From: CAVVIH01 sp963748295
Lineage (GTDB): Bacteria; Acidobacteriota; Vicinamibacteria; Vicinamibacterales; 2-12-FULL-66-21
Direction of reading: 5' to 3'
DNA length: 64,000 nucleotides
Assembly (NCBI GenBank): GCA_963748295.1
Contig: CAVVIH010000003.1
Location: 124,001-188,000, forward strand
Positions within the stretch are counted from its first letter, which is position 1; each line of letters opens with the position of its first letter. The notes under the pieces are model-generated. The model did not search any database and had not been told where the DNA came from. It saw only the letters and a program-made list of their open reading frames with translations. Below are positions 23,249 to 32,237 of this stretch, in pieces. The translations under genes were made by a program, and so were the position numbers.

Positions 23249-24081
23249 GCCGACGCGAGTTCGTTTCCTGGACGACGTCAGCGCTGGTTGCGGCGCACTT
23301 CGAGTGGATCGAGGGCGAGGCGACAGGAAGGCCGGAGACCGTGTCCGGCGATGAACGAATCAGAATCCGCGCGCTCGATCTGCTGACGTCAGCGCCGCTG
23401 ACGGCAATGCGCGAGTTCTACAACCGCGTGCTCGGGCTGCGCGTCCTCGACGAGAAGGCCGGCCAGCTGACGATCGCCGGCGGCTCCACGCGTCTGACAT
23501 TCCGCCCCGCGGAGGATCGCCACGGCAAGCCCTTCTACCACTTCGCGTTCAACATCCCCGAGAACAAGATCCTCGCGGCGCTAGCCTGGCAGAAAGCCCG
23601 ATCGCCGCTGATGCCGATACCGGCGCGCCTGCGCGATCCCCAGCTTCCCGACGAAATCGTCGACTTCCGCCACTGGAACGCGCACTCAATCTTCTTCTTC
23701 GACCCCGGCGGCAACGTCGTCGAATACATCGCCCGCCACGATCTGAAAAACGCGCGACCCGGAGAGTTCGGTACGGACGACATCCTTCATGCCAGCGAGA
23801 TTGCTTTTGTCGTGGACGACGTGAAGGAGGCGAGCGCGGGGTTGAAGCCGGTGGCCGGCGTCGAGCAATATCGCGGCGCCGACGATCAGTTCGTCGCGCT
23901 CGGCGATGAGATGGGGCTGTTGCTGGTGATGAAGCGCGGCCGGGCCCTGAATTTCGATCCGTCGAGCACCGAGAAGGCCGCGGCAGTGTTTCCCACGACC
24001 GCATCAATCGCCGGCCCGCAGCCATCCAAGTACCGAGTGGCCGGGATTCCCATACCTCCTGTCGATCACGTGAGTTCTTAA
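23242..24081 (+). CDS. VOC (glyoxalase/dioxygenase) superfamily protein with Tat-like signal
   Basis: The 279-residue frame starts with GTG at 23242, overlapping the M2 peptidase stop by seven bases. It begins VGRREFVSWTTSALVAAHFE, which looks like a twin-arginine signal. The body is a vicinal-oxygen-chelate domain: LTSAPLTAMREFYNRVLGLR, FYHFAFNIPENKIL, HSIFFFDPGGNVVEYIARHD and HASEIAFVVDDVKEASAGL. Two betaalphabeta modules are visible, with His, His and Glu as plausible metal ligands. The reaction is unknown. Overlap suggests co-expression with the peptidase. Confidence 0.78.
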   Translation: MVGRREFVSWTTSALVAAHFEWIEGEATGRPETVSGDERIRIRALDLLTSAPLTAMREFYNRVLGLRVLDEKAGQLTIAGGSTRLTFRPAEDRHGKPFYHFAFNIPENKILAALAWQKARSPLMPIPARLRDPQLPDEIVDFRHWNAHSIFFFDPGGNVVEYIARHDLKNARPGEFGTDDILHASEIAFVVDDVKEASAGLKPVAGVEQYRGADDQFVALGDEMGLLLVMKRGRALNFDPSSTEKAAAVFPTTASIAGPQPSKYRVAGIPIPPVDHVSS

Positions 24082-24250
24082 CAGGAGGATAAGAGATCAG
24101 GAGAAAAACCGTTCTCCTGTCCTCTTGTCCTCTTGTAGAGAAGCGGCGAGGTGATTCGGGGTTTAACAGGAGGATCAGTGAGATCAGGAGCCAAGAATAT
24201 CGGATCTGATCCTTACATCGAGTCGGTATGATCTCCTGTGATCTCCTGAA
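24082..24250. repeat. CTCCTG / CAGGAG inverted-repeat element
   Basis: The spacer between the VOC gene and the convergent ADOP permease is filled with CAGGAG and CTCCTG words in inverted pairs, for example CAGGAGAA (24098-24105) with TTCTCCTG (24112-24119). It contains the reverse complement of CCGCTTCTCTACAAGAGGA, found also at 12397-12415. Confidence 0.75.
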
Positions 24251-24253
24251 GTC

Positions 24254-26680
24254 CTATTCGGCGCGGAGCGCTTCAATGGGGTTCACGCGCGATGCGCGTA
24301 ACGCCGGTGCGACCGCGGCGATGCAGGAGACGATTATCAAAGTCACAGCCACCGTGCACAGCGTGACCGGGTCGGCGGGAGAGACGCCGACCAGCAACCC
24401 CTGTATCAGGCGGCCGGCGAGCAGCGCGAGCGCACAGCCGATCGCGACGCCGGCCGCGGCGTTCTGCAGGCTCTCGCGGAGGACACCGCGGGCGACGACG
24501 TGCGGCGGTGCGCCGAGCGCGAGCCGCACACCAATCTCGCGCGTGCGGGTGGCGACGAGGATCGTGAGCAGGCCGTAGAGGCCGAGCGCTGCGAGCAGGA
24601 GCGCCGCGCCGGCGAACGTGCCGATTACGCTGGTGGTCACCCTGCGAGCCACGAGCTGATCCGCCAGGATTCTGCCGAGGGTGGTCGGCTGGCTGAACGT
24701 GATGGCGCGATCCAGCGCGGCGACCGCCGCGCGGATGTCGCTCGCGCGGTTCAGCGGATCACCTGATGTCCGCACCATCAGATCCACGCCCGTCTGCGGG
24801 AACTGCCTCGTGCTCAGATAGAAGGCTGGCCGCAGCGGAGCCTCGAGACCGCGGAATCGCTCGTTCCCTACTACCCCGACGATCTCGAAGTCACTCGCAG
24901 CGATCTGCGGGTAGGTGAATTGTGGCGCGGAGGCTCGCAGCCGCCGGCCGATGACGCGCCCGCCCAGCGCCCGCGCGAATTCTTCGTTGATCACCGCGGC
25001 CCCAGGCCTGTCGAGATCGTCCTCTTCGACGAGCCTGCGGCCCTCGAGGACATCGACGCCCAGCGCCTCGAAGTAGCCGGGGCTCACGATGCGGAGCTCC
25101 GCATCGAGCCGGCTGTCCTGCGACGTCGTGTCGCCCGACACGGCCGGAGATTCGCTCCAGTTGGCCTGAAGCGGGTGATCGTATGCAACGGCAACGGCGC
25201 GGACCCCGGGAACGGCGGCGACGCGTGCCAACAGTTCGCGCTCTGCCGCAGCGATGCGCCTGGCGTCCATCGGCTGCGGGGAAGGGAGTCCGATGGTTGC
25301 AACAAAGACGTTCTCGATGTCGAAACCGGGATCCTCGCTGCGGACCGACTGCAGCGAGCGTGACAGGAGTCCGGCCGCGGCGATCAACGCGACGGCGACC
25401 GAGATCTGCGAGACGACCAGCACGCGATAGATCGTTCGTCGCGGCCGCTCGGGAACGCCGCGGGGCGCCGGCGCCAGCATGACCAGCCGGCGGATCGGCC
25501 ACAGGGTGATCACCAGCGCCGCGACGATCGCCAGCATGATGGCGATGCCCGCCGCCGACAGATCGACCCGGGGCGTGGTGAGGAATGGAACCGTTGGCGG
25601 CAGCTGCGACGGGATGGCCGCGAGCGCCAGCCGCGCGAGCGCGATGCCGGCCAGGCCGCCGGCGAGCGCAGGCAACAGGGCCTCGATCGTCACCTGCCGC
25701 ACGAGCCTCGAGGCGCCGGCGCCGATCGCCGCGCGAACCGCGAACTCCGCGCGCCGCGCCTCGAATCCGGAGACATACACGGAAGCAAGGTTCGCGCACG
25801 CGATGAGCAGGATGGCAAGCGCCGCGCCGGCGAGCGCAAGGAGCGGTGTTCGCGCGTCGCGAACGAACTGCTCGCGCAGCAGCGTCACGCGTCCCGCATG
25901 CGGGTCCGGCGCCGCGGCGTCGTTGGAGGCGTTCACGATCTCCCGTGCCTGCGCCGGCGTGACGTCTGGCGCCAGCCTGGCCACGACGCCGAAGACGTGC
26001 GCGCGGCCGCTCTGATCGAGCTGCGGCGTACGTGGAATCGGGATCCAGAGCCGCTGATCCTCGGGATCGATCGTCACCGTCGCCGGGTTCACCGGCCAGC
26101 CGGGATAGACGCCGGGCGGCATGACGCCGACGACCGTGTACGCCTGACCGTTGAGACGCAGCGTCGTGCCAATGACGTCCGGCTTGCTGCCGAACCGTTC
26201 CGACCACAATGCATTCGACAGGATGACGACGTTGCTCTGGCCGGGCACTTCGTCGGCGCGAGTGAACGTGCGGCCGAGCCGCGCGGCGACACCGAGCGTC
26301 GTGAAGTAGTCGGCCGACACACGAACGCCGTGGATCGACATGGCGCCGGCCGGCGTGTCGATCGTGAACCCCCCCGCGGCAAAGACGGCGATTGACGAAA
26401 ACGCCGCGGTGGCGTGGTCGCGCCACCGAGCGTAGCGCGCCGCGGTGGCGCGGGTCGCGTTCAGGCTCCCGTCGCGCTCGACGTCCTCCCACACGAACAC
26501 CAGCCGCCCATCGTCGGGGAACGGCAGCGCCCTCCAGAGGACCGCGCGGGCGAGCCCGAACGCGGTCGTCGCGGCGCCGATGAACACGGCGAGGGTTGCG
26601 GCGACCGCAAGCGCCAGCGCGGGCTTCCGAAACGTGCGGCGGAACGCTGAGTTGAAGTCGCTGGAGAAGTTTTCGAACAT
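24254..26680 (-). CDS. ADOP-family duplicated orphan ABC permease
   Basis: The 808-residue protein has the duplicated MacB_PCD-FtsX layout. The first transmembrane helix is at about residues 20-45, FtsX units lie at about 275-400 and 680-800 (EFAVRAAIGAGASRLVRQVT and EIGVRLALGAPPHVVARGVL), with periplasmic domains between. There is no cytoplasmic prefix and no adjacent PadR gene. Upstream on the minus strand are GACCT hairpin repeats and then the galactose-type operon, which ends before it, so it may have its own promoter. The sequence AGGTG lies six bases before the ATG. Substrate unknown. Confidence 0.87.
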   Translation of the reverse strand: MFENFSSDFNSAFRRTFRKPALALAVAATLAVFIGAATTAFGLARAVLWRALPFPDDGRLVFVWEDVERDGSLNATRATAARYARWRDHATAAFSSIAVFAAGGFTIDTPAGAMSIHGVRVSADYFTTLGVAARLGRTFTRADEVPGQSNVVILSNALWSERFGSKPDVIGTTLRLNGQAYTVVGVMPPGVYPGWPVNPATVTIDPEDQRLWIPIPRTPQLDQSGRAHVFGVVARLAPDVTPAQAREIVNASNDAAAPDPHAGRVTLLREQFVRDARTPLLALAGAALAILLIACANLASVYVSGFEARRAEFAVRAAIGAGASRLVRQVTIEALLPALAGGLAGIALARLALAAIPSQLPPTVPFLTTPRVDLSAAGIAIMLAIVAALVITLWPIRRLVMLAPAPRGVPERPRRTIYRVLVVSQISVAVALIAAAGLLSRSLQSVRSEDPGFDIENVFVATIGLPSPQPMDARRIAAAERELLARVAAVPGVRAVAVAYDHPLQANWSESPAVSGDTTSQDSRLDAELRIVSPGYFEALGVDVLEGRRLVEEDDLDRPGAAVINEEFARALGGRVIGRRLRASAPQFTYPQIAASDFEIVGVVGNERFRGLEAPLRPAFYLSTRQFPQTGVDLMVRTSGDPLNRASDIRAAVAALDRAITFSQPTTLGRILADQLVARRVTTSVIGTFAGAALLLAALGLYGLLTILVATRTREIGVRLALGAPPHVVARGVLRESLQNAAAGVAIGCALALLAGRLIQGLLVGVSPADPVTLCTVAVTLIIVSCIAAVAPALRASRVNPIEALRAE

Positions 26681-26732
26681 GAGGACACCTCGCGCGTGTC
26701 CGTTAGACGAAACCAGTACGACCGGGGTTGGC

Positions 26733-26845
26733 TCAGGGCAGACCTAAAGGTCTGCGCTACGGCTGTCGTGAGACCGGGCAGACCTAAAGGTCTGCGCTAC
26801 GGCTGTCCTTGCCCTGCTGTCGTAGCGCAGACCTTCAGGTCTGCC
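26733..26845. repeat. three AGACCTNNAGGTCT hairpin repeats
   Basis: Two direct copies of GCAGACCTAAAGGTCTGCGC followed by TACGGCTGTC (starting at 26738 and 26787) and one inverted copy with AGACCTTCAGGTCT (about 26824-26844) fill the space after the glf stop. Each is a perfect 6-bp-arm palindrome and together they resemble REP/BIME elements. This is the only copy of the family in the window. Confidence 0.8.
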
Positions 26846-26850
26846 TCAGA

Positions 26851-27966
26851 CTACGCCGTCGTCGCCAGATCTTCGCCCCCCACCAGCACCTTTCGATAGT
26901 ACGCGAGCGCCTGCGCCACGCACTGATCCATGTTGTAGTACTTGTAGGTCCCGAGCCGGCCGAGGAAGTGCACCCCGGCGGTCTGGTCGGCGAGCGCCTG
27001 GTATTTGCGGTAGGTCTGCTGGTTCTCCGGCCGCGGAACAGGGTAGTAGGGATCCCCTTCCGCCTGCGGGTACTCGTACACCAGCGTCGTTTTCGTGTGC
27101 TGCTGGCCGGTCAGGTATTTGAACTCCGTCACCCGCGTATAGGCGTTCTCGTTCGGGTAATTGATGACCGGCGCCTGCTGCGCGACCTCGACGTTGCAGG
27201 TCTCGAACTGGAAGCGCAGCGATCGATAGGGCAGCCTGCCGAAGCGGTAGTCGAAGAACTCGTCGACCGGTCCGGTGAAGATCACCTCGCTGTGCGGAAT
27301 CATCGTCCGCACCTCGCGGTAATCGGCGTTCAGCAGGATCTTGATGTTCGGATGCGTGAGCATGCGCTCGAACATGCGCGTGTACCCGTGCAGCGGCATC
27401 ACCTGGTAGGTGTCGGTGAAGTATCGATCGTCGCGATTGGTCCGGACCGGCACGCGTGCCGTCACCGCCGCGTCGAGCTCCGACGGATCGAGGCCCCACT
27501 GTTTCCGCGTGTAGTTGCGGAAGAACTTCTCGTACAGCTCGCGCCCGACTTTGCTGACGATCACGTCCTCCGACGTGCGGATGTGCGCGCACGGCTCCGC
27601 GACCGATCGGAAGAACTCGTCGAGCTGAAACGACGTCAGGTTCGTGCCGTACAGCTGATTGACCGTATTGAGATTGATCGGAATCGGCACGAGCTGTCCG
27701 TCGACGCAGGCAAGCACCCGATGCTGATACGGACGCCAGTCGGTGAACTGCGACAGGTAGTCGTAGACGTCGCGCGAATTCGTGTGGAAGATGTGCGGCC
27801 CGTACTTGTGGACGAGCAGGCCCGCTTCGTCGTAGTGATCGTAGGCGTTGCCGCCGATGTGCGGCCGGCGATCGCAGATGAGCACCTTCTTGCCCGCGTC
27901 GGCGGCGAGCCGCTCGGCGATCGTTGCGCCGGCGAACCCTGCGCCGACGACCAGGTAATCGAACAT
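26851..27966 (-). CDS. glf: UDP-galactopyranose mutase
   Basis: The 371-residue flavoenzyme interconverts UDP-galactopyranose and UDP-galactofuranose. The N-terminal FAD site is FDYLVVGAGFAGATIAERLA, followed by RRPHIGGNAYD and GPHIFHTN, all diagnostic for Glf. YTRKQWGLDPSELDAAVTAR and the C-terminal HFLGRLGTYKYYNMDQCVAQ are conserved. The start at 27966 has GGGAGGG six bases upstream and excludes a longer artefactual reading. It follows a glycosyltransferase by 22 bases and galT and a GH2 gene further up, so it belongs to an operon handling galactose and probably building galactofuranose-containing glycans. Confidence 0.95.
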   Translation of the reverse strand: MFDYLVVGAGFAGATIAERLAADAGKKVLICDRRPHIGGNAYDHYDEAGLLVHKYGPHIFHTNSRDVYDYLSQFTDWRPYQHRVLACVDGQLVPIPINLNTVNQLYGTNLTSFQLDEFFRSVAEPCAHIRTSEDVIVSKVGRELYEKFFRNYTRKQWGLDPSELDAAVTARVPVRTNRDDRYFTDTYQVMPLHGYTRMFERMLTHPNIKILLNADYREVRTMIPHSEVIFTGPVDEFFDYRFGRLPYRSLRFQFETCNVEVAQQAPVINYPNENAYTRVTEFKYLTGQQHTKTTLVYEYPQAEGDPYYPVPRPENQQTYRKYQALADQTAGVHFLGRLGTYKYYNMDQCVAQALAYYRKVLVGGEDLATTA

Positions 27967-27988
27967 GGAACCCTCCCGGACGAGTGGG

Positions 27989-29143
27989 TTAACCGGCGGC
28001 GGCCGCGCCGGACGGCGCGGCGGCGCCGCCGAGGGCGGCTTCGATGAGACGGCGCATCCGCGTCCACGTGCCGTCCCAGGACGTCTGGCGCAGGAATGCG
28101 TCCGCGTCGCGCATGCGCGCAATCGGGTCGTCCGCCATCGACGCCTCGCACGCCACGACGAAATCGCCGACCGTGTCGGCAATGCGCACGAGGCCCTGCT
28201 GGCCGTAGGGGCGGATCACGTCGCGGATCGAAGTGGAGACGACGGGCTTGCCGGCCGCCATGTATTCGGGCGTCTTCGTCGGGCTGATGAAGCGGGTCGC
28301 ATCGTTGCGGGCGAAGGGCAGCATCGCGACGTCCCAGCCGGCGATGTAATCCGGCAGCTGGTCGTACGACTTCTGACCGAGGTAGTGAATGTTCGCGGCG
28401 CGCGGCAGCTGCGCCGGATCGATCTTCACGACCGGTCCGACCAGCACGATCGACCAGTCGGGCCGTGCCGCCGCGACGCCGGCCACCAGCTCGATGTCCA
28501 TCCGCTCGTCGATCACGCCGAAGAATCCGAGGCGAGGTCTGGGGATCCCGGCCTGGTCGGGGGGATCGACATCAATCTGACGCGCGCGCGCGAAGTGCGG
28601 CACGTCGACGCTGCTTGGAAACGCGTGGACGTTCGGATGCTGTCCGCGCTTCGCCTCGTAGAGCGACTGGCCGCCGGTGAAGACGACCGAGGCGCGGCGC
28701 AGCAGCTCCGCCTCGCGCCGCGTCAGCGCCGCCGGCGCGTGCGCGAACGCGCTCAGTTCGTCCATACAGTCGTAGACGACGGTCCGTGGTTTGAGGTGTG
28801 ATGTGAACGCCAATGCCATCGGTGTGTAGTACCAGTGCACATAGCGATGGATGCGCTCTTTCGCGATCAGCTCGAGCAGCAGCGCGCGGAGCGTGCGGAT
28901 GTGATCGTCTTCACGACCGGCGCGATCCAGGTGCGGCACTGCGATCGTCACGCCGCCATGGCGCTGCAGTTCGAGGTACGGCTTCGCATCCGCGTCGACG
29001 ATCGGTTCTTCGACGTAGTAGACGCGCCGCTCGCGGGCGCAGCGGGTCATCAGATGCTGCGGCCGCTGAAAAACGAAATGCCACCTGAGGTGGGAGAAAC
29101 AGATGACGTCAAAGCTCTCGCAGGGCGTTGTCGGGTCTTTCAC
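27989..29143 (-). CDS. glycosyltransferase, GT-B fold (GT1/GT4-like)
   Basis: The 384-residue protein has the two-domain GT-B plan. The N-terminal part carries DVICFSHLRWHFVFQRPQHL, typical of glycosyltransferases often found beside glf. The C-terminal nucleotide-sugar domain has RLGFFGVIDERMDIELV and FISPTKTPEYMAAGKPVVS, where the Glu lies in the donor-binding site. The C-terminal tail is Ala/Gly-rich. The start is a GTG preceded by AGGA. As neighbour of UDP-galactopyranose mutase it may transfer galactofuranose or another hexose, which is inferred from context only. Confidence 0.85.
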   Translation of the reverse strand: MKDPTTPCESFDVICFSHLRWHFVFQRPQHLMTRCARERRVYYVEEPIVDADAKPYLELQRHGGVTIAVPHLDRAGREDDHIRTLRALLLELIAKERIHRYVHWYYTPMALAFTSHLKPRTVVYDCMDELSAFAHAPAALTRREAELLRRASVVFTGGQSLYEAKRGQHPNVHAFPSSVDVPHFARARQIDVDPPDQAGIPRPRLGFFGVIDERMDIELVAGVAAARPDWSIVLVGPVVKIDPAQLPRAANIHYLGQKSYDQLPDYIAGWDVAMLPFARNDATRFISPTKTPEYMAAGKPVVSTSIRDVIRPYGQQGLVRIADTVGDFVVACEASMADDPIARMRDADAFLRQTSWDGTWTRMRRLIEAALGGAAAPSGAAAAG

Positions 29144-29187
29144 GGCGTCCTGTAGTCCAAGAACCGTGCCCGCATCGCGTGCCCGGT

Positions 29188-30285
29188 TCAGGCGTCGACG
29201 TCGACGATCACTCTGCGGAGCTCATCCGCCTTCTGCTCCGGCAGCGTGTCGGCGGTGAACACGCCGGCGCCGATCTCACTGCCGGCAAGGTACTTCAGCC
29301 GGCCCGGCATGCGGTATGCGGGGTAGAACTCGGCGTGCAGGTGCGCTTCGGGATGGTCGCGGCCATCGGTCGGCGCCTGATGGAACGCGAGAATGTAGGG
29401 AAACGGCCGCTGCCAGAGGCCGTCGTATTTCAGCAGCACCGTCTTCAGCGCGCGGGCGAAGTCCCGGCGCTCAGATGATGTGAGCGCCGCGAACGAAGCC
29501 GCGGCGCGCTTTGGTGCGACCCAGACCTCGTACGAGTAGCGCGCGCAGATCGGCATGAACGCCGCCGCCTCAGCTCCGTCGTAGAGCATCCGGACGCCCT
29601 CCGACACTTCACGCGCGACGAGGTCCTCGATCAGACCACGGCCGTTCTGCTCGAAATACGCGCGCTGCTGTTCGAGCTCGCGCGCCGGGACCGGCGGGAC
29701 GAAGGGATAGGCGTACAGCTGACCGTGCGGATGATGCAGCGTCACGCCGACTTCGACGCCGCGGTTCTCGAACGGGTAGACGTACTGGACCTCGGGCCGC
29801 GCGCCGAGCTCCGCGTACCGATCGGCCCACACTTCGATCAGCAGCTCCAGGTGCCAGAGCGGCAGCCGTCCCGAGCGACGAGGAGGCGTCCTGCGTGAAC
29901 ACCACGACCTCGCAGACCCCGTGCCCGGGCGCGGTCGGGACCGAAAGCTCCGGCGGATCGTGCGCCGGTGACGGCGTCAACGTCGGGAAGAGGTTCTCGA
30001 ACACCGCCACATCCCAGTTGCCCGCCGGCACCTCGGTCGGATTCGACGGATCGGTCGTCGGCGCGAGCGGGTTGTATTCGGGCGGCGGCAGGAACGTGCG
30101 GTTCTGCCGATGGCTCGCATAGGCGACCCATTCGCCGCGCAGCGGATGCCAGCGCAGGTGGGCGCGTGCCGGCGACGATGACGGCGCCCGCGGGGCTCGG
30201 CGCGTTCGGGTCCCCGGCAATCGGCTCGCGTCGCATAGAGCAGGAGCGTTCGCCCGTCCGGTTTCGTCAGGCGGCGTTTGTGCAT
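29188..30285 (-). pseudogene. galT: galactose-1-phosphate uridylyltransferase, split by about three frameshifts
   Basis: The C-terminal two thirds (29188 to about 29865) are intact, with YVYPFENRGVEVGVTLHHPH-GQLYAYPF, which contains the HPHGQ active-site motif, and HLHAEFYPAYRM. Upstream pieces lie in other frames: AHLRWHPLRGEWVAYASHRQ, NRTFLPPPEYNPLAP and VVVFTQDASSSLG (about 29870-30165), PIAGDPNAPSPAGAVIVAGT (about 30165-30228) and MHKRRLTKPDGRTLLLYATR from an ATG at 30285. The enzyme moves UMP from UDP-glucose to galactose-1-phosphate in the Leloir pathway. Its product, UDP-galactose, is what the downstream mutase uses. All parts are present in order, so sequencing error is a serious alternative to decay. 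Confidence 0.82.
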
Positions 30286-32136
30286 TCAGCTCGACCCGAT
30301 CGAGCGGCGTCAGCTGCTCGAGACCATCCGAGCGGACCGCGATGCGGCCGCACACCGCCGCCGCGATTTCCTCGATCGGAATCTTCGGCGTGCGGTCCGC
30401 AAAGAGCAGCCCGTTGGCTTCCTGATAGGTGTCGGCGAACTGCGTGTAGCAGAACCCCGAGAACACCTGCAGGTCGCGGACGACGTCCAGAAGCTCGCGA
30501 AACCGGTTCGCGAACTCCTCCGGCGTCCGGCACCGCGCGTAGCCCCACGTGCCCTGCTCGCGCGAGAGCGCGATGCCGCCGAACTCGGTCAGCATGATCG
30601 GCTGATCGGCGTGCGCGTGTCCCTCGAGCACGAGCACGCGGCCGCCCGGGCGCTCCCGCTTGAACAGCCGCGGCAGCACTTCTTCGGCGTGATACCGCCT
30701 GGCGATGCGATCGGGCCTGATCGTCGTAATCGTGGATGCCGATGATGTCGGTCGCGACGCTTTCCCAGCCGTCGTTTCCGATCACCGGCCGTGTCGAATC
30801 GAGCGTACGAGTCAGGTAATACAGCGCCTGCACGTAGTGCCGCTCGGTCGGATTGTCCGGCAGGTTCGGCACGCCCCACGATTCGTTGATCGGCACCCAG
30901 CGTGATGACGCAGGGATGGCTGTAGTCGCGTGCGATCACCTCGAACCATTCGCGGGTCAGTCGCTCGCACCGACATCCGCCGTGAACCGATACGCGCTCG
31001 GCATCTCCTCCCACACCGCGAGTCCCAGCCGATCGGCCCAGTAGAGATAGCTGCGGATCCTCGATCTTCTGGTGCTTGCGCACGCCGTTGAATCCCATCG
31101 ACTTCGCCAGCTCCACGTCCCGCCGCAGCGCGGCGTCGTCTGGCGCCGTCAGCCCGCCTTCCGGCCAGTACCCCTGATCGAGGACCATGCGGAGATGGTA
31201 GGGCCGGCTGTTCAGCAGGAAGCGATCCCCCTGCACCGTCGACGAGCGCAGCGCCGTGTAGGACATCACGCGATCGAGCAGCTCGCCGCGTTCGCCCCAG
31301 AGATCCAATTGCACGTCGATCAGGTTCGGTGCATGAGGACTCCACAGCAGCTCGTTGCGCGAATCGTCGATTCCCGGATCCGACAGCGCGACTCGCCGGT
31401 GCACCTCGCCGGACACGACCGTGTAGGTGTCGGCGGCGAGCAGCGTGCCGCGGCTGCTCAGCGTGGCGGACAGGCGCAGGCGCTCGCGGGGCTCGCCATC
31501 CATCCACGCGCCGACGCCGATTTCCCATCGCGCCAGCTGCGGCGTGAACGTGATGCGGCTCAACGCGGTGCGCGGCACGCGTTCGATCCAGACCGTCTGC
31601 CAGATACCGGTGGTTCGCGGATACCAGATCGAGTGCGGCTCGAGCTGCCAATCCTGCTTTCCCCTCGGCTTCGCGAGATCCTGCGGATCGTCGTCGGCGC
31701 AGACGATGATTTCGCACCTGCCGGAGGAAGGGTCGATCAGGCTGGTGATATCGAAGCTGAATGGCGTGTAACCGCCGCGGTGATTGCCGACCCAGGTGCC
31801 GTTGACCCACACCTTGGCCGCGTAGTCGACCGCACCGAACCTGAGGAACAGGCGCTCGTTGGGATCGGTGCGTGGGATCTCGAACTGCCGGCGGTACCAC
31901 ACCGCGCGATACAGGCCGCTATCCGCGATGCCGCTGGCAAGTGTTTCCGGCGAGAACGGAACCTGGATGCGATCGCGCCACTTCACCTCGGCCGGAACCT
32001 GCCACGCCCCGTCCGCGTCGATCGCGAACTCCCATTCCCCGTTCAGCGAATACCAGTGTTCGCGACGCAGCAGAGGACGTGGATAGCCGCGGCCAACGTG
32101 ATCGAGATTGTTCGAGTCGAGCGGCACGAGGCGCAT
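30286..32136 (-). pseudogene. glycoside hydrolase family 2 enzyme, with at least four frameshifts
   Basis: The first 360 residues are continuous and show the GH2 sugar-binding domain (LNGEWEFAIDADGAWQVP, YRAVWYRRQFEIPR, VWVNGTWVGNHRGGYTPFSF) and the immunoglobulin-like domain, then the barrel start GFNGVRKHQKIEDP. After about 31052 the barrel continues in shifted frames: YLYWADRLGLAVWEEMPSAY, LTREWFEVIARDYSHPCVIT, WVPINESWGVPNLPDNPTER (Asn-Glu acid/base), DIIGIHDYDDQ, and IMLTEFGGIALSREQGTWGY (nucleophile Glu). Shifts fall near 31052, 30962, 30905 and 30715. The family covers beta-galactosidases and beta-glucuronidases. It is the first gene of the galactose-type operon and probably supplies galactose. 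The end of the gene is not certain. Confidence 0.8.
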
Positions 32137-32146
32137 GCCTAAGTTT

Positions 32147-32236
32147 AGCTCTCAGCTCTCAGCTGTCAGCTGTCAGCTCTCAGCAACAGCTTCAAACATG
32201 AGCTGAAAGCTGAAGGCTGACAGCTGATAGCTCTCT
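32147..32236. repeat. AGCTGNN heptamer array forming a hairpin
   Basis: Five words AGCT(C/G)TC on the left and about five AGCTGA(A/C/T) words on the right surround a short centre at about 32183-32198, so the halves are complementary. It lies between the start of the GH2 gene and the stop of the ADOP permease at 32238. Confidence 0.85.
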
Positions 32237-32237
32237 T

